DNA from: an uncultured Oscillospiraceae bacterium
Lineage (GTDB): Bacteria > Bacillota > Clostridia > Oscillospirales > Ruminococcaceae
Direction: 5' to 3'
Length of the DNA stretch: 48,051 nt
Assembly (NCBI GenBank): GCA_934446355.1
Contig: CAKSEC010000016.1
Coordinates: 1 to 48,051 of the forward strand
In this document: piece after piece, positions 9,327-16,724 of the stretch
How the letters are laid out: every line of letters begins with the position of its first letter
Position numbering within the stretch: position 1 is the first letter of the stretch
The notes under the pieces: generated by a model
The model's input: the letters and a program-made list of their open reading frames with translations, nothing else
Told to the model about the DNA's origin: nothing
Databases searched by the model: none
Program-made: the position numbers and the translations under genes

Positions 9327-11894
9327 TTATTCCTCCGTTTCGTCCATTATATCGTCCACGTCCGCATTGTCGCTGTGCGGGGGAGGGGATACGCTTTCGA
9401 TGTCTGCGATATGCTTGCCGTCGGTGTCGATGTGGTTGATTATCTGGCGGTCTACTTTCTGCTTCATTTCCTCGGCGGCGTCGCTGTCAAGCTGCGCGCT
9501 TATCTCGCCGTGGACGATACCGCTGATGTTTGCGTCAACGATACCGCATACATAGCCCCGTACTCTGCCGTTGACCCGCATATAGCCGGAGCGCTTCTGG
9601 ATAAGCTCGCGGCGCTTGAGCGTAAACGAGGTCTTTTCGATGATGACGTCGCCCAGCAGCAGTATCTGCGGAAGCACGAACATTACAAGGAATATCGAGA
9701 TGAGCGTGCCTCTGCCAAGGCAGATACCAACGGAGGATATCGCCACATCAGAGGACAGGAAGCCTATCAGCAGACCAGCGATAGCGAGTATCGCACCGGA
9801 AGTGATGATGGTCGGGAACGCCTGATTCAGCGTTTCCACGATGGCGTCCTTTATGGACATCTCCTTTTTCAGCTCGGTGTAGCGGCTGGAAATAACTATC
9901 GCATAGTCGATGTTCGCACCCATCTGGATAGAACTTACTATAAGGTAGCTGAGGAAGAATATGTTGGTATCGGTCAGCACCGGCACGGAGAAGTTTATCC
10001 ATACCGAGCCCTGAATTATCGCAAGCAGCAGCACGGGAAGTCCCGCAGACTTGAACGTGAACACCAGTATCACGAGCACGAACAGGAACGACAGAATGCT
10101 GACCATCAGGTTATCGGTGGAGAACACCGAGGACAGGTCGTAGTCCGACGTGGAATCGCCCACGACGTAAGAGCCTTCGGGGTAATACTCCTGAACGACC
10201 TCATGCAGGCGGTCGAGGAACTCGAATGTTTCCGGACCCTCCTCAGGGAGGTTCGTGTAAAGCAGCATACGGCTGTAGTTCTCAGTGCCAAGCTGCTTCT
10301 TTGCGTCGTCAAGCTGGCCGTGCAGGTCGTCTATCGTTTCGTTGAGGTCGTCGTCCAGCGTGACGTAGCCCGCTTCCTTTTCATCGTAGATGAACGTGAA
10401 CATATCTATCAGCGGCACTGAATAGCTGCTGACTGCGGAACTCGTCACCGAGCCGACTATCTCGCCGTAGTCCTCCTGATCGGCGGCATATGCGGCGTAT
10501 GCCAGCTTCACGACCTCGATGTCCATGTCGGTCAGCTCTGCGAACTGCCTCGGCGTGAGGGAGTCGGTCAGCACGTAGCCGTCCATGGCTTCGATATTGG
10601 CAAGACCCATTGCGGAGTCCACTTCGGGCAGGCTTTCCATTCGTTCTAGAAGCTGGTGCTCCTTGTCGTAGTTTCCGGCGGGCACCATGACTACCACCAT
10701 GTTTTTCGAGCCGAACGTTTCGTCTATTTTTTCCTCGGCTATCTGGGTGTCGTTCTTGGTGTAGGTGGTAAGCGTCGAGTAGCCGTAAACGTAATTCGTC
10801 TGGTTGGACAGGATAAAGCCAGCTACCAGCAGTATTGCAAAAATCGGCGGTACGACAAAGCGGGTCTTTACGTCAAGCTTGCCGACTGCGGTTATGTTGG
10901 GGACGAAGTTGCGGTGATGCGTCTTGTCGATGAGCGGCGAGAACGACATCAGCAGTCCGGGCATCAGCGTGAATACCACGAAAATGCTGAAGAATATCGC
11001 CTTGCACAGCACCATGCCGAGGTCAAGACCAAGCTTGAACTGCATGAGCATCATCGCCACCATACCTGAAAGCGTGGTAAGGCAGCTTGAGGATATTTCA
11101 GGGATAGCCTTGCTGAGCGCAGTGACTACTGCGTCACGTGCGTCCATGGTCGTACGCTCTTCGGTGTAGCGGTTGCAGAGGATTATCGCATAGTCTATCG
11201 CAAGCGCAAGCTGCAGTACCACCGCTATCGAGTTGGACACGAACGATATCTCGCCGAACAGGAAGTTCGTGCCCATGTTGAGCAGCGCAGCCATGCCGAA
11301 CGTCATCAGCAGCACCGGTATCTCCATATATGTATGGGAGGTGAAGAACAGCACGGCGATGATTATGACGAGCACGATAACGATAACTACCTGCATTTCC
11401 GCTGCGATAGTTTCAGAGGAACTGTTGCCCACTGCGCTGTTTATGTACTTGTCGTAAGGCCCCAGCTTTTCCTTTATCTTCACCATTGCGTCCTTGGATA
11501 TCTGGTCGTCCTCTTCGCCGTCAAACGTGACGGAAAGCAGCGCAGAGCCGTTCTTGTAGCTGTCCTCGTCGTTCTCGACAGTCACCGAGGTCACGCCGTC
11601 TATTTCTTCGAGTTCGGCGGCTATTTTCTCGGCGGTGTCGAACGTCACGTTATCCAGCATTATGCTGCCTGAGCCGTAGGTTATGAACTCGTCGTTCATC
11701 AGCGTAAGCCCCTGCCTTGTTTCAGAGGAATCCGGCAGATAGCTGGTGATATCGTTGTTTACCTGCGTCCAGCCGGTCGCAACTGCGCAGAATATGCCGG
11801 CAATGATATAAAAGAGGTAGAATGCCTTGCGCTTGTCCACTATCAGTGCGGCAAGCTTTTCAATAGGCGTCTGCTTCTTTTTCTGTGTACTCAT
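9327..11894 (-). CDS. MMPL/RND-superfamily membrane transporter
   Basis: An 855-residue protein with two homologous halves. Each has one N-terminal membrane helix, a large extracytoplasmic domain and a five-helix block with sterol-sensing-like segments (IAVVLQLALAIDYAIILCNR and IQMGANIDYAIVISSRYTE). That is the MMPL/RND plan. In Gram-positive bacteria such proteins move lipids or envelope components, or serve as partners of large surface proteins. A charged C-terminal tail of about 90 residues follows the last helix. The start is set at the second ATG because GGAG lies 8 nt before it but only 2 nt before the first. It is the first gene of a presumed operon with the GLUG and CotH proteins. The substrate is unknown. 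Confidence 0.92.
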   Translation of the reverse strand: MSTQKKKQTPIEKLAALIVDKRKAFYLFYIIAGIFCAVATGWTQVNNDITSYLPDSSETRQGLTLMNDEFITYGSGSIMLDNVTFDTAEKIAAELEEIDGVTSVTVENDEDSYKNGSALLSVTFDGEEDDQISKDAMVKIKEKLGPYDKYINSAVGNSSSETIAAEMQVVIVIVLVIIIAVLFFTSHTYMEIPVLLMTFGMAALLNMGTNFLFGEISFVSNSIAVVLQLALAIDYAIILCNRYTEERTTMDARDAVVTALSKAIPEISSSCLTTLSGMVAMMLMQFKLGLDLGMVLCKAIFFSIFVVFTLMPGLLMSFSPLIDKTHHRNFVPNITAVGKLDVKTRFVVPPIFAILLVAGFILSNQTNYVYGYSTLTTYTKNDTQIAEEKIDETFGSKNMVVVMVPAGNYDKEHQLLERMESLPEVDSAMGLANIEAMDGYVLTDSLTPRQFAELTDMDIEVVKLAYAAYAADQEDYGEIVGSVTSSAVSSYSVPLIDMFTFIYDEKEAGYVTLDDDLNETIDDLHGQLDDAKKQLGTENYSRMLLYTNLPEEGPETFEFLDRLHEVVQEYYPEGSYVVGDSTSDYDLSSVFSTDNLMVSILSFLFVLVILVFTFKSAGLPVLLLAIIQGSVWINFSVPVLTDTNIFFLSYLIVSSIQMGANIDYAIVISSRYTELKKEMSIKDAIVETLNQAFPTIITSGAILAIAGLLIGFLSSDVAISSVGICLGRGTLISIFLVMFVLPQILLLGDVIIEKTSFTLKRRELIQKRSGYMRVNGRVRGYVCGIVDANISGIVHGEISAQLDSDAAEEMKQKVDRQIINHIDTDGKHIADIESVSPPPHSDNADVDDIMDETEE

Positions 11895-11939
11895 CTGCAT
11901 CGCTCCAATCTTTAGAATTGCTATATTTTCACGATAATG

Positions 11940-11968
11940 ATTATATCACTGAGTTTTCAGTCTTTCAA
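11940..11968 (-). promoter_or_regulatory. Promoter of the MMPL-GLUG-CotH operon
   Basis: Minus strand TTGAAA, 17 nt, TATAAT, about 45 nt upstream of the chosen start. Confidence 0.85.
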
Positions 11969-12001
11969 TAAGCAATACTTCGCTTTTGTCCGAAAAACCA
12001 C

Positions 12002-12038
12002 AAAAAGCCGAATGGTGCGTAAAAACCTCGGCTTTTTT
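12002..12038 (-). terminator. Terminator of folA
   Basis: Arms AAAAAGCCGA and TCGGCTTTTT flank a 16-nt loop. Both flanks are A/T runs, so it can act in either direction. It lies 8 nt past the folA stop. Confidence 0.8.
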
Positions 12039-12045
12039 GCGGGAA

Positions 12046-12525
12046 TTACTTCCTCACATATCTGAAGAAGCGGATAGTGCGGCATTCAGAATCCACCGCC
12101 GGCGATACCTCGGCAAGCTCCCACTGCCTGTCGTGCTCGATATCGGGGAAGAACCTGTCCCCGCCGAAGCACTCGTATATCCGGGTGATGAGCGCTTCGC
12201 TGCAGTGCGGCAGAAGCTGCTCGTAGATATCAGCGCCGCCTATCACGTAAATACGTCCCGGCGCAGTCTTGGCGAATTCCAGAAAATCCTCGACGCTGCG
12301 GAACACCTGCGCTCCCTCAGCCTGAAAGCCACTGCGTGAAAGCACGCAGTTCAGTCTGCCGGGAAGCGGCTTCTTTGGCAGGCTTTCCCATGTTTTCCTG
12401 CCCATGACCACCACGGAATCCGCAGTCATCGTGCGGAAAAACTTCATATCCTCAGGGATATGCGCAAGCAGTCCGCCGTCCTTTCCTATAGCCCAGTCGC
12501 AGTCTGCTGAAAGTATCAGAGTCAT
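12046..12525 (-). CDS. folA: Dihydrofolate reductase
   Basis: Reduces dihydrofolate to tetrahydrofolate with NADPH, in the cytoplasm. 159 residues, the usual length. It has the active-site acid Asp26 in IPEDMKFFR, the NADPH-binding MGRKTWESLP (about 41-50) and VIGGADIYEQLLP (about 94-106). It stands alone, without thyA nearby. The start is preceded by GGAGG. Its promoter lies about 180 nt upstream, so the transcript has a long leader containing the 105-nt element R2 on the same strand. Confidence 0.97.
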   Translation of the reverse strand: MTLILSADCDWAIGKDGGLLAHIPEDMKFFRTMTADSVVVMGRKTWESLPKKPLPGRLNCVLSRSGFQAEGAQVFRSVEDFLEFAKTAPGRIYVIGGADIYEQLLPHCSEALITRIYECFGGDRFFPDIEHDRQWELAEVSPAVDSECRTIRFFRYVRK

Positions 12526-12556
12526 TTTGTCGTTCCTCCTGAATAATAATTTTTCT

Positions 12557-12661
12557 CAGACTGTCGATAACCCCTCATCTTCGTCGTCACGAGCCTAACG
12601 ACAGGCACAAAGCCTAGTCGTTAGGCTCGTTCCTAGAATCTGAGGGCTTCTCGCCAGTCTG
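12557..12661 (-). repeat. 105-bp covarying hairpin element, copy R2 (folA leader)
   Basis: Same architecture as R1. Outer stem CAGACTG/CAGTCTG; stem CCCTCA/TGAGGG; UUC/GAA; a perfect 13-bp arm CGAGCCTAACGAC/GTCGTTAGGCTCG; apex TAGGCTTTGTGCCT. It lies between the folA promoter and the folA start and is read in the folA direction. Confidence 0.9.
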
Positions 12662-12701
12662 TGCGTAGACTTTTTTGACAAGTCGAATTTTTCTCAGATA
12701 T

Positions 12702-12730
12702 ATCATACTATTTTTATCGGAGATTGTCAA
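12702..12730 (-). promoter_or_regulatory. Promoter of folA
   Basis: Minus strand TTGACA, 17 nt, TATGAT. Transcription would start near 12695 and cross element R2 before reaching folA. Confidence 0.82.
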
Positions 12731-12761
12731 GCCTTACGATAATAGCATTTGTTCATGCTTT

Positions 12762-12777
12762 TGTGCACAATTGCACA
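12762..12777. promoter_or_regulatory. Inverted repeat between the divergent folA and polymerase promoters
   Basis: TGTGCA-CAAT-TGCACA, a perfect 6+6 palindrome about 35 nt behind the folA -35 box and about 33 nt before the polymerase -35 box. It could be an operator; no LexA-type GAAC-N4-GTTC site is seen. Confidence 0.45.
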
Positions 12778-12809
12778 TATTTATGTACGATATTCAGCGG
12801 AAATTACCA

Positions 12810-12838
12810 GTGACACGCCGCCGATAATCGTGTATAAT
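12810..12838 (+). promoter_or_regulatory. Promoter of the Y-family polymerase operon
   Basis: GTGACA, 17 nt, TATAAT, about 70 nt upstream of the start codon. Confidence 0.78.
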
Positions 12839-12911
12839 ATAAGCGTAACAGATGAAATGCGGCAAAACGGCGCGCGTTCATTTTGCATGATTCTGGGAAC
12901 AGGAGGAAGCC

Positions 12912-14168
12912 ATGGACAGAATATATATGTGCATAGACCTGAAAAGCTTTTTCGCTTCGGTGGAGTGCGCCGACATGGGGCTCGACCCGTTCAAAACGAA
13001 CCTTGTCGTGGCTGACCCGTCGAGAGGGCAGGGGGCAATATGCCTTGCGATAACGCCCGCCATGAAAGCGCTTGGGATACGCAACCGCTGCCGTGTGTTC
13101 GAGATACCGCCGAATGTGCAGTATATCACTGCGCTGCCCAGAATGCGCAGGTATATGGAGGTGTCTGCGGAGGTCTACGGCGTGTACCTGCGCTACATCA
13201 GCCCGGAGGATATCCACGTGTATTCGATAGACGAGTGTTTCATCGACGCCACGCCCTACCTTGAAATGTACTCAATGACGCCGAAGCAGCTTGCAAACGA
13301 GCTCATGGACGCGGTATTCCAGCAGACGCACATCTGCGCCACCGCCGGAATAGGCACGAATCTCTTTCTGGCAAAGGCTGCGCTGGATATCACAGCGAAG
13401 CACGTCCCCGACCATATCGGCTGGCTTGACGAGCGGACTTTCCGTGAGAAGCTGTGGCGGCACCGTCCCATTACCGATTTCTGGAATGTGGGCGCAGGCA
13501 TAGCGAAACGTCTGGAAAAATACGGCGTATACGATATGCAGGGGGTCGCACGGCTGGACGAAAAGCTGCTGTATAAGGAATTCGGCGTGAATGCGCAGTT
13601 CCTTATCGACCACGCAAACGGCAGGGAGCCGTGCACCATGCGTGAGATACACGAATACAAGCCGCAGAGCCACTCGCTTTCGGTCGGGCAGATACTTTTC
13701 GAGGACTATAACCGAGAGGACGCCCTCATTATATTAAAGGAAATGACGGAAACGCTCACGCTGGAGCTTGTGGAGAAGAAAATGGCGGCAGGCTCGGTGT
13801 CGCTCACCGTGGGCTACTCAAAGGACGTAATGCCCCCGACCGGCGGCACAAGAAAGCTGACAGTATGCACCAACTCGCACAGAAAGCTGCTCGAACGGCT
13901 GGTGCAGCTATATCAGGAAACCACCCGCCTGAAGTACCCTATTCGCACGATAAACATTGCTTTCGGCGGCCTTGTGGACGAGATTTTCGCCGAAACCGAC
14001 CTGTTCATGGACTTTGCGGCGGAGGAAAAGGAGCGCAGTATGCAAAATGCGATAATAGACATCAAACGGCGGTTCGGGAAGAATGCGCTTATCCGTGCGA
14101 TGAGCCTTGAAAGCAAGGCCACCGGCATGAAGCGCAACAATATGGTGGGAGGTCACAATGGCGGATAA
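12912..14168 (+). CDS. Y-family DNA polymerase (UvrX/UmuC-like)
   Basis: A translesion polymerase of 418 residues. The palm shows the metal-binding Asp9 in IDLKSFFASVE and Asp107-Glu108 in YSIDECF. The helix-hairpin-helix region (about 195-235: DFWNVGAGIAKRLEKYG) and a little-finger domain complete the fold. The ribosome site GGAGGAAGCC precedes the ATG. The gene overlaps the following YolD gene by 11 nt, the arrangement known for Bacillus uvrX-yolD pairs, which supports the UvrX-like assignment over DinB/Pol IV. No LexA box was found in the promoter. Confidence 0.93.
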   Translation: MDRIYMCIDLKSFFASVECADMGLDPFKTNLVVADPSRGQGAICLAITPAMKALGIRNRCRVFEIPPNVQYITALPRMRRYMEVSAEVYGVYLRYISPEDIHVYSIDECFIDATPYLEMYSMTPKQLANELMDAVFQQTHICATAGIGTNLFLAKAALDITAKHVPDHIGWLDERTFREKLWRHRPITDFWNVGAGIAKRLEKYGVYDMQGVARLDEKLLYKEFGVNAQFLIDHANGREPCTMREIHEYKPQSHSLSVGQILFEDYNREDALIILKEMTETLTLELVEKKMAAGSVSLTVGYSKDVMPPTGGTRKLTVCTNSHRKLLERLVQLYQETTRLKYPIRTINIAFGGLVDEIFAETDLFMDFAAEEKERSMQNAIIDIKRRFGKNALIRAMSLESKATGMKRNNMVGGHNGG

Positions 14169-14502
14169 TATCAGGAGGTCGCCCGAACGTGCACGGCAGT
14201 TCATGCCGTTTGCTTCGCTGCGGGGGTACTACGACATCATTCGTGAAAAGGAGCGTATCCGTGAGCCGCGGCGGGAGCTTTCCGAGGACGCGGCGGAGGA
14301 GCTTTCCGCCGCACTGAGCGAACTCCGGCGCGGAATGCTGGTCAGGGTCAGGTTCTACGACAGCGACCACTACGAGAATGCCGAGGGGGTAATTACGGGG
14401 CTGGACACGGTTTTCAGGCGGCTGACGCTGGTGCGGCGCAGTATCGCATTCGACGATATTCTGAGCGTTGAGCAGCTTGAACGTCCAGCACATCGGGAAT
14501 AG
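14158..14502 (+). CDS. YolD-like protein
   Basis: A 114-residue protein starting MADNIRRSPERARQFMPFASL, then GYYDIIREKE, with a C-terminal beta-rich half (VRFYDSDHYENAEGVITGLD). This is the YolD family, whose members are encoded next to UmuC/UvrX polymerases and may be accessory or regulatory partners. Its start lies inside the polymerase gene with GGAGG upstream, so translation is coupled. Element R3 begins 14 nt beyond its stop. Confidence 0.88.
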   Translation: MADNIRRSPERARQFMPFASLRGYYDIIREKERIREPRRELSEDAAEELSAALSELRRGMLVRVRFYDSDHYENAEGVITGLDTVFRRLTLVRRSIAFDDILSVEQLERPAHRE

Positions 14503-14515
14503 GCGGTCGGGGCGA

Positions 14516-14620
14516 CAGGCTGTCGATAAAGGCGCATCTGCGTCGTCAGCGCCATTTCGGCAGGCACAAAGCCTAGCCGAAATGGCGCTTCCTAGCATCT
14601 GCACCTTTCTCGCCAGCCTG
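14516..14620 (-). repeat. 105-bp covarying hairpin element, copy R3
   Basis: Outer stem CAGGCTG/CAGCCTG. On the minus strand the second stem is GGTGCA/TGCGCC, with one G-U pair. The short stem is UGC/GCA instead of UUC/GAA (a double compensatory change). The arm GCGCCATTTCGGC/GCCGAAATGGCGC is perfect, with the invariant apex. It lies 14 nt past the yolD stop and 49 nt before the pckG promoter. Confidence 0.9.
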
Positions 14621-14668
14621 AATTATTATACGATTATTGATATTTTGCTGAAAAATGCAAAATTCGTC

Positions 14669-14697
14669 TTGACTTATTGCATAAATTCGGGTATAAT
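14669..14697 (+). promoter_or_regulatory. Promoter of pckG
   Basis: TTGACT, 17 nt, TATAAT. The leader of about 105 nt contains a short direct repeat, CTAGTACGATC/CTAGTACGATA (from 14733), of unknown meaning. Confidence 0.87.
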
Positions 14698-14808
14698 GGT
14701 ATTTGTGAAGATAGTGTGCATTTAAGTATAGCCTAGTACGATCTAGTACGATACTAATGTGCGCCATATCTTATCATTCCAAAATACTGTTAGAAGGAGA
14801 TAACTATT

Positions 14809-16665
14809 ATGGCAAGAAATCCCGGTGTTTTAACCAAGAACCCCAATGTTATCAAGTGGGTAGATGAAATGGTCGCTCTGACTAAGCCTGATTCCGTTGT
14901 ATGGATAGACGGCTCCAAGGAGCAGCTCGACGAGCTGACCAACGAGGTTTGCGCACTTCCTGAGGGCAACAGGGACAAGATGTACAGGCTCAACCCTGAG
15001 AAGCTTCCCGGCTGCCTTTATCACAGAACTCTCCCCAACGACGTTGCAAGAGTTGAGGACAGAACTTTCATCTGCTGCCGTGAAAAGGAAAATGCAGGCC
15101 CCACCAACAACTGGATGGATCCCAAGGAGATGTACGCAAAGCTGACCCCCATGTACGACGGCGTAATGAAGGGCAGAACAATGTACGTTATTCCTTATTC
15201 CATGGGTCCTATCGGCTCTTCTCTCGCTAAGGTAGGCGTTGAACTGACCGACTCCATTTACGTTGTTCTGAACATGAACATCATGACCAGAATGGGCGCA
15301 GACGCATTCAAGAACCTCGGCGACGCCTCCAACGACTTCGTACGCGGTCTGCACAGCAAGGCTGACGTTGACCCCGAAAAGAGATATATCGTTCAGTTCC
15401 CTGAGGACAACACGATCTGGTCCATCAACTCTGCATACGGCGGAAACGTTCTGCTCGGCAAGAAGTGCTTCGCACTGCGTATCGCTTCCTATCAGGGCAA
15501 GAACGAGGGCTGGATGGCTGAGCATATGCTTATCCTCGGCGTAAAGAAGCCCGACGGCGAGATGAAGTATATCACCGCTGCATTCCCGTCCGCCTGCGGC
15601 AAGACCAACCTTGCAATGCTCATTCCTCCTGCAGTATACAAGGAGCAGGGCTACGAGGTTTACACAGTCGGCGACGATATCGCTTGGATGAAGCCCGGCG
15701 AGGACGGCAGACTTTATGCCATCAACCCTGAGAACGGCTTCTTCGGCGTTGCTCCCGGCACAAACGCTAAGTCCAACTACAATGCGCTTGCTTCCACCCA
15801 GAAGAACACCATCTTCACCAACGTTGCACTGAACAATGCAGACAACACCGTTTGGTGGGAGGGTCTGGACAAGAACCCGCCTGTTGACGCAACAGAGTGG
15901 AAGGGCGAGAAGGTAAACGGCGTTGAGTTCACCGCTGAGATCGACCCCGCAACCGGCAAGAACAAGAAGCTTGCTCACCCCAATTCAAGATTCACCGCTC
16001 CGGCTGTAAACTGCCCGTGCGTATCTCCTGAGTTCAACAACCCGAAGGGCGTTCCGGTAAGCGCTATCATCTTCGGCGGCAGACGTGCTTCCACCACTCC
16101 GCTGGTATATCAGTCGTTCGACTGGGTACACGGCACATATATGGGCTCTTCAGTATCCTCTGAGACCACTGCGGCAGCTACCGGTGCAGTCGGCGTGCTC
16201 CGTCACGATCCGATGGCTATGAAGCCGTTCATCGGTTATAATGTAGGCGACTACTGGGCACACTGGCTCGAAATGGGCGAGAAGCTCGGCGACAAGGCTC
16301 CCAAGATCTTCAACGTAAACTGGTTCAAGCAGGACGAGAACGGCAACTTCATCTGGCCGGGCTTCGGCGACAATATGCGTGTCCTTGACTGGATACTGAA
16401 GCGCTGCGAGGGCAAGGTTGACGCTGTTGAAACTCCTATCGGCTTCCTGCCTAAGAAGGGCGACATCAACCTGAAGGGCATCGAGGACGAGGTTACTTCC
16501 GAGGTAGAGGACAAGCTGCTTGCAGTTGATATCGACCTCTGGAAGAAGGAGATCGCTGAAATGCGCAGATATTACAACGATGATATCAAGGCAAAGGGCG
16601 GTCATATCCCGCAGGCTCTCTACGATCAGCTTGATAAGATCGAAGCTAGACTCAATAAGGCTTGA
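14809..16665 (+). CDS. pckG: Phosphoenolpyruvate carboxykinase (GTP)
   Basis: Interconverts oxaloacetate plus GTP with phosphoenolpyruvate, CO2 and GDP. In succinate- or propionate-forming gut anaerobes it often runs in the carboxylating direction. 618 residues, the normal length of the GTP class. The kinase P-loop with the reactive cysteine reads FPSACGKTN (Cys263). Other family blocks are YVIPYSMGP, GDDIAWMK, NPENGFFGVAPGT and IIFGGRR. AGAAGGAGA lies 7 nt upstream of the ATG. It is monocistronic with its own promoter and a strong terminator, and shows highly biased codon use like gap. Confidence 0.98.
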   Translation: MARNPGVLTKNPNVIKWVDEMVALTKPDSVVWIDGSKEQLDELTNEVCALPEGNRDKMYRLNPEKLPGCLYHRTLPNDVARVEDRTFICCREKENAGPTNNWMDPKEMYAKLTPMYDGVMKGRTMYVIPYSMGPIGSSLAKVGVELTDSIYVVLNMNIMTRMGADAFKNLGDASNDFVRGLHSKADVDPEKRYIVQFPEDNTIWSINSAYGGNVLLGKKCFALRIASYQGKNEGWMAEHMLILGVKKPDGEMKYITAAFPSACGKTNLAMLIPPAVYKEQGYEVYTVGDDIAWMKPGEDGRLYAINPENGFFGVAPGTNAKSNYNALASTQKNTIFTNVALNNADNTVWWEGLDKNPPVDATEWKGEKVNGVEFTAEIDPATGKNKKLAHPNSRFTAPAVNCPCVSPEFNNPKGVPVSAIIFGGRRASTTPLVYQSFDWVHGTYMGSSVSSETTAAATGAVGVLRHDPMAMKPFIGYNVGDYWAHWLEMGEKLGDKAPKIFNVNWFKQDENGNFIWPGFGDNMRVLDWILKRCEGKVDAVETPIGFLPKKGDINLKGIEDEVTSEVEDKLLAVDIDLWKKEIAEMRRYYNDDIKAKGGHIPQALYDQLDKIEARLNKA

Positions 16666-16691
16666 TTTGCTGGTCTGACAGTATAAAATTT

Positions 16692-16724
16692 CTCCCCCGT
16701 TTTTGGACGGGGGAGTTTCTTATT
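16692..16724 (+). terminator. Terminator of pckG
   Basis: Stem CTCCCCCGT/ACGGGGGAG with a 6-nt loop, followed by TTTCTTATTT. It sits in the gap between the convergent pckG and phosphatase genes. Confidence 0.9.

Noticed and set aside
12762..12777. LexA/SOS box for the Y-family polymerase
   Set aside because: The palindrome TGTGCA-N4-TGCACA does not match the Firmicute LexA pattern CGAAC-N4-GTTCG, and no other such site is in the promoter.
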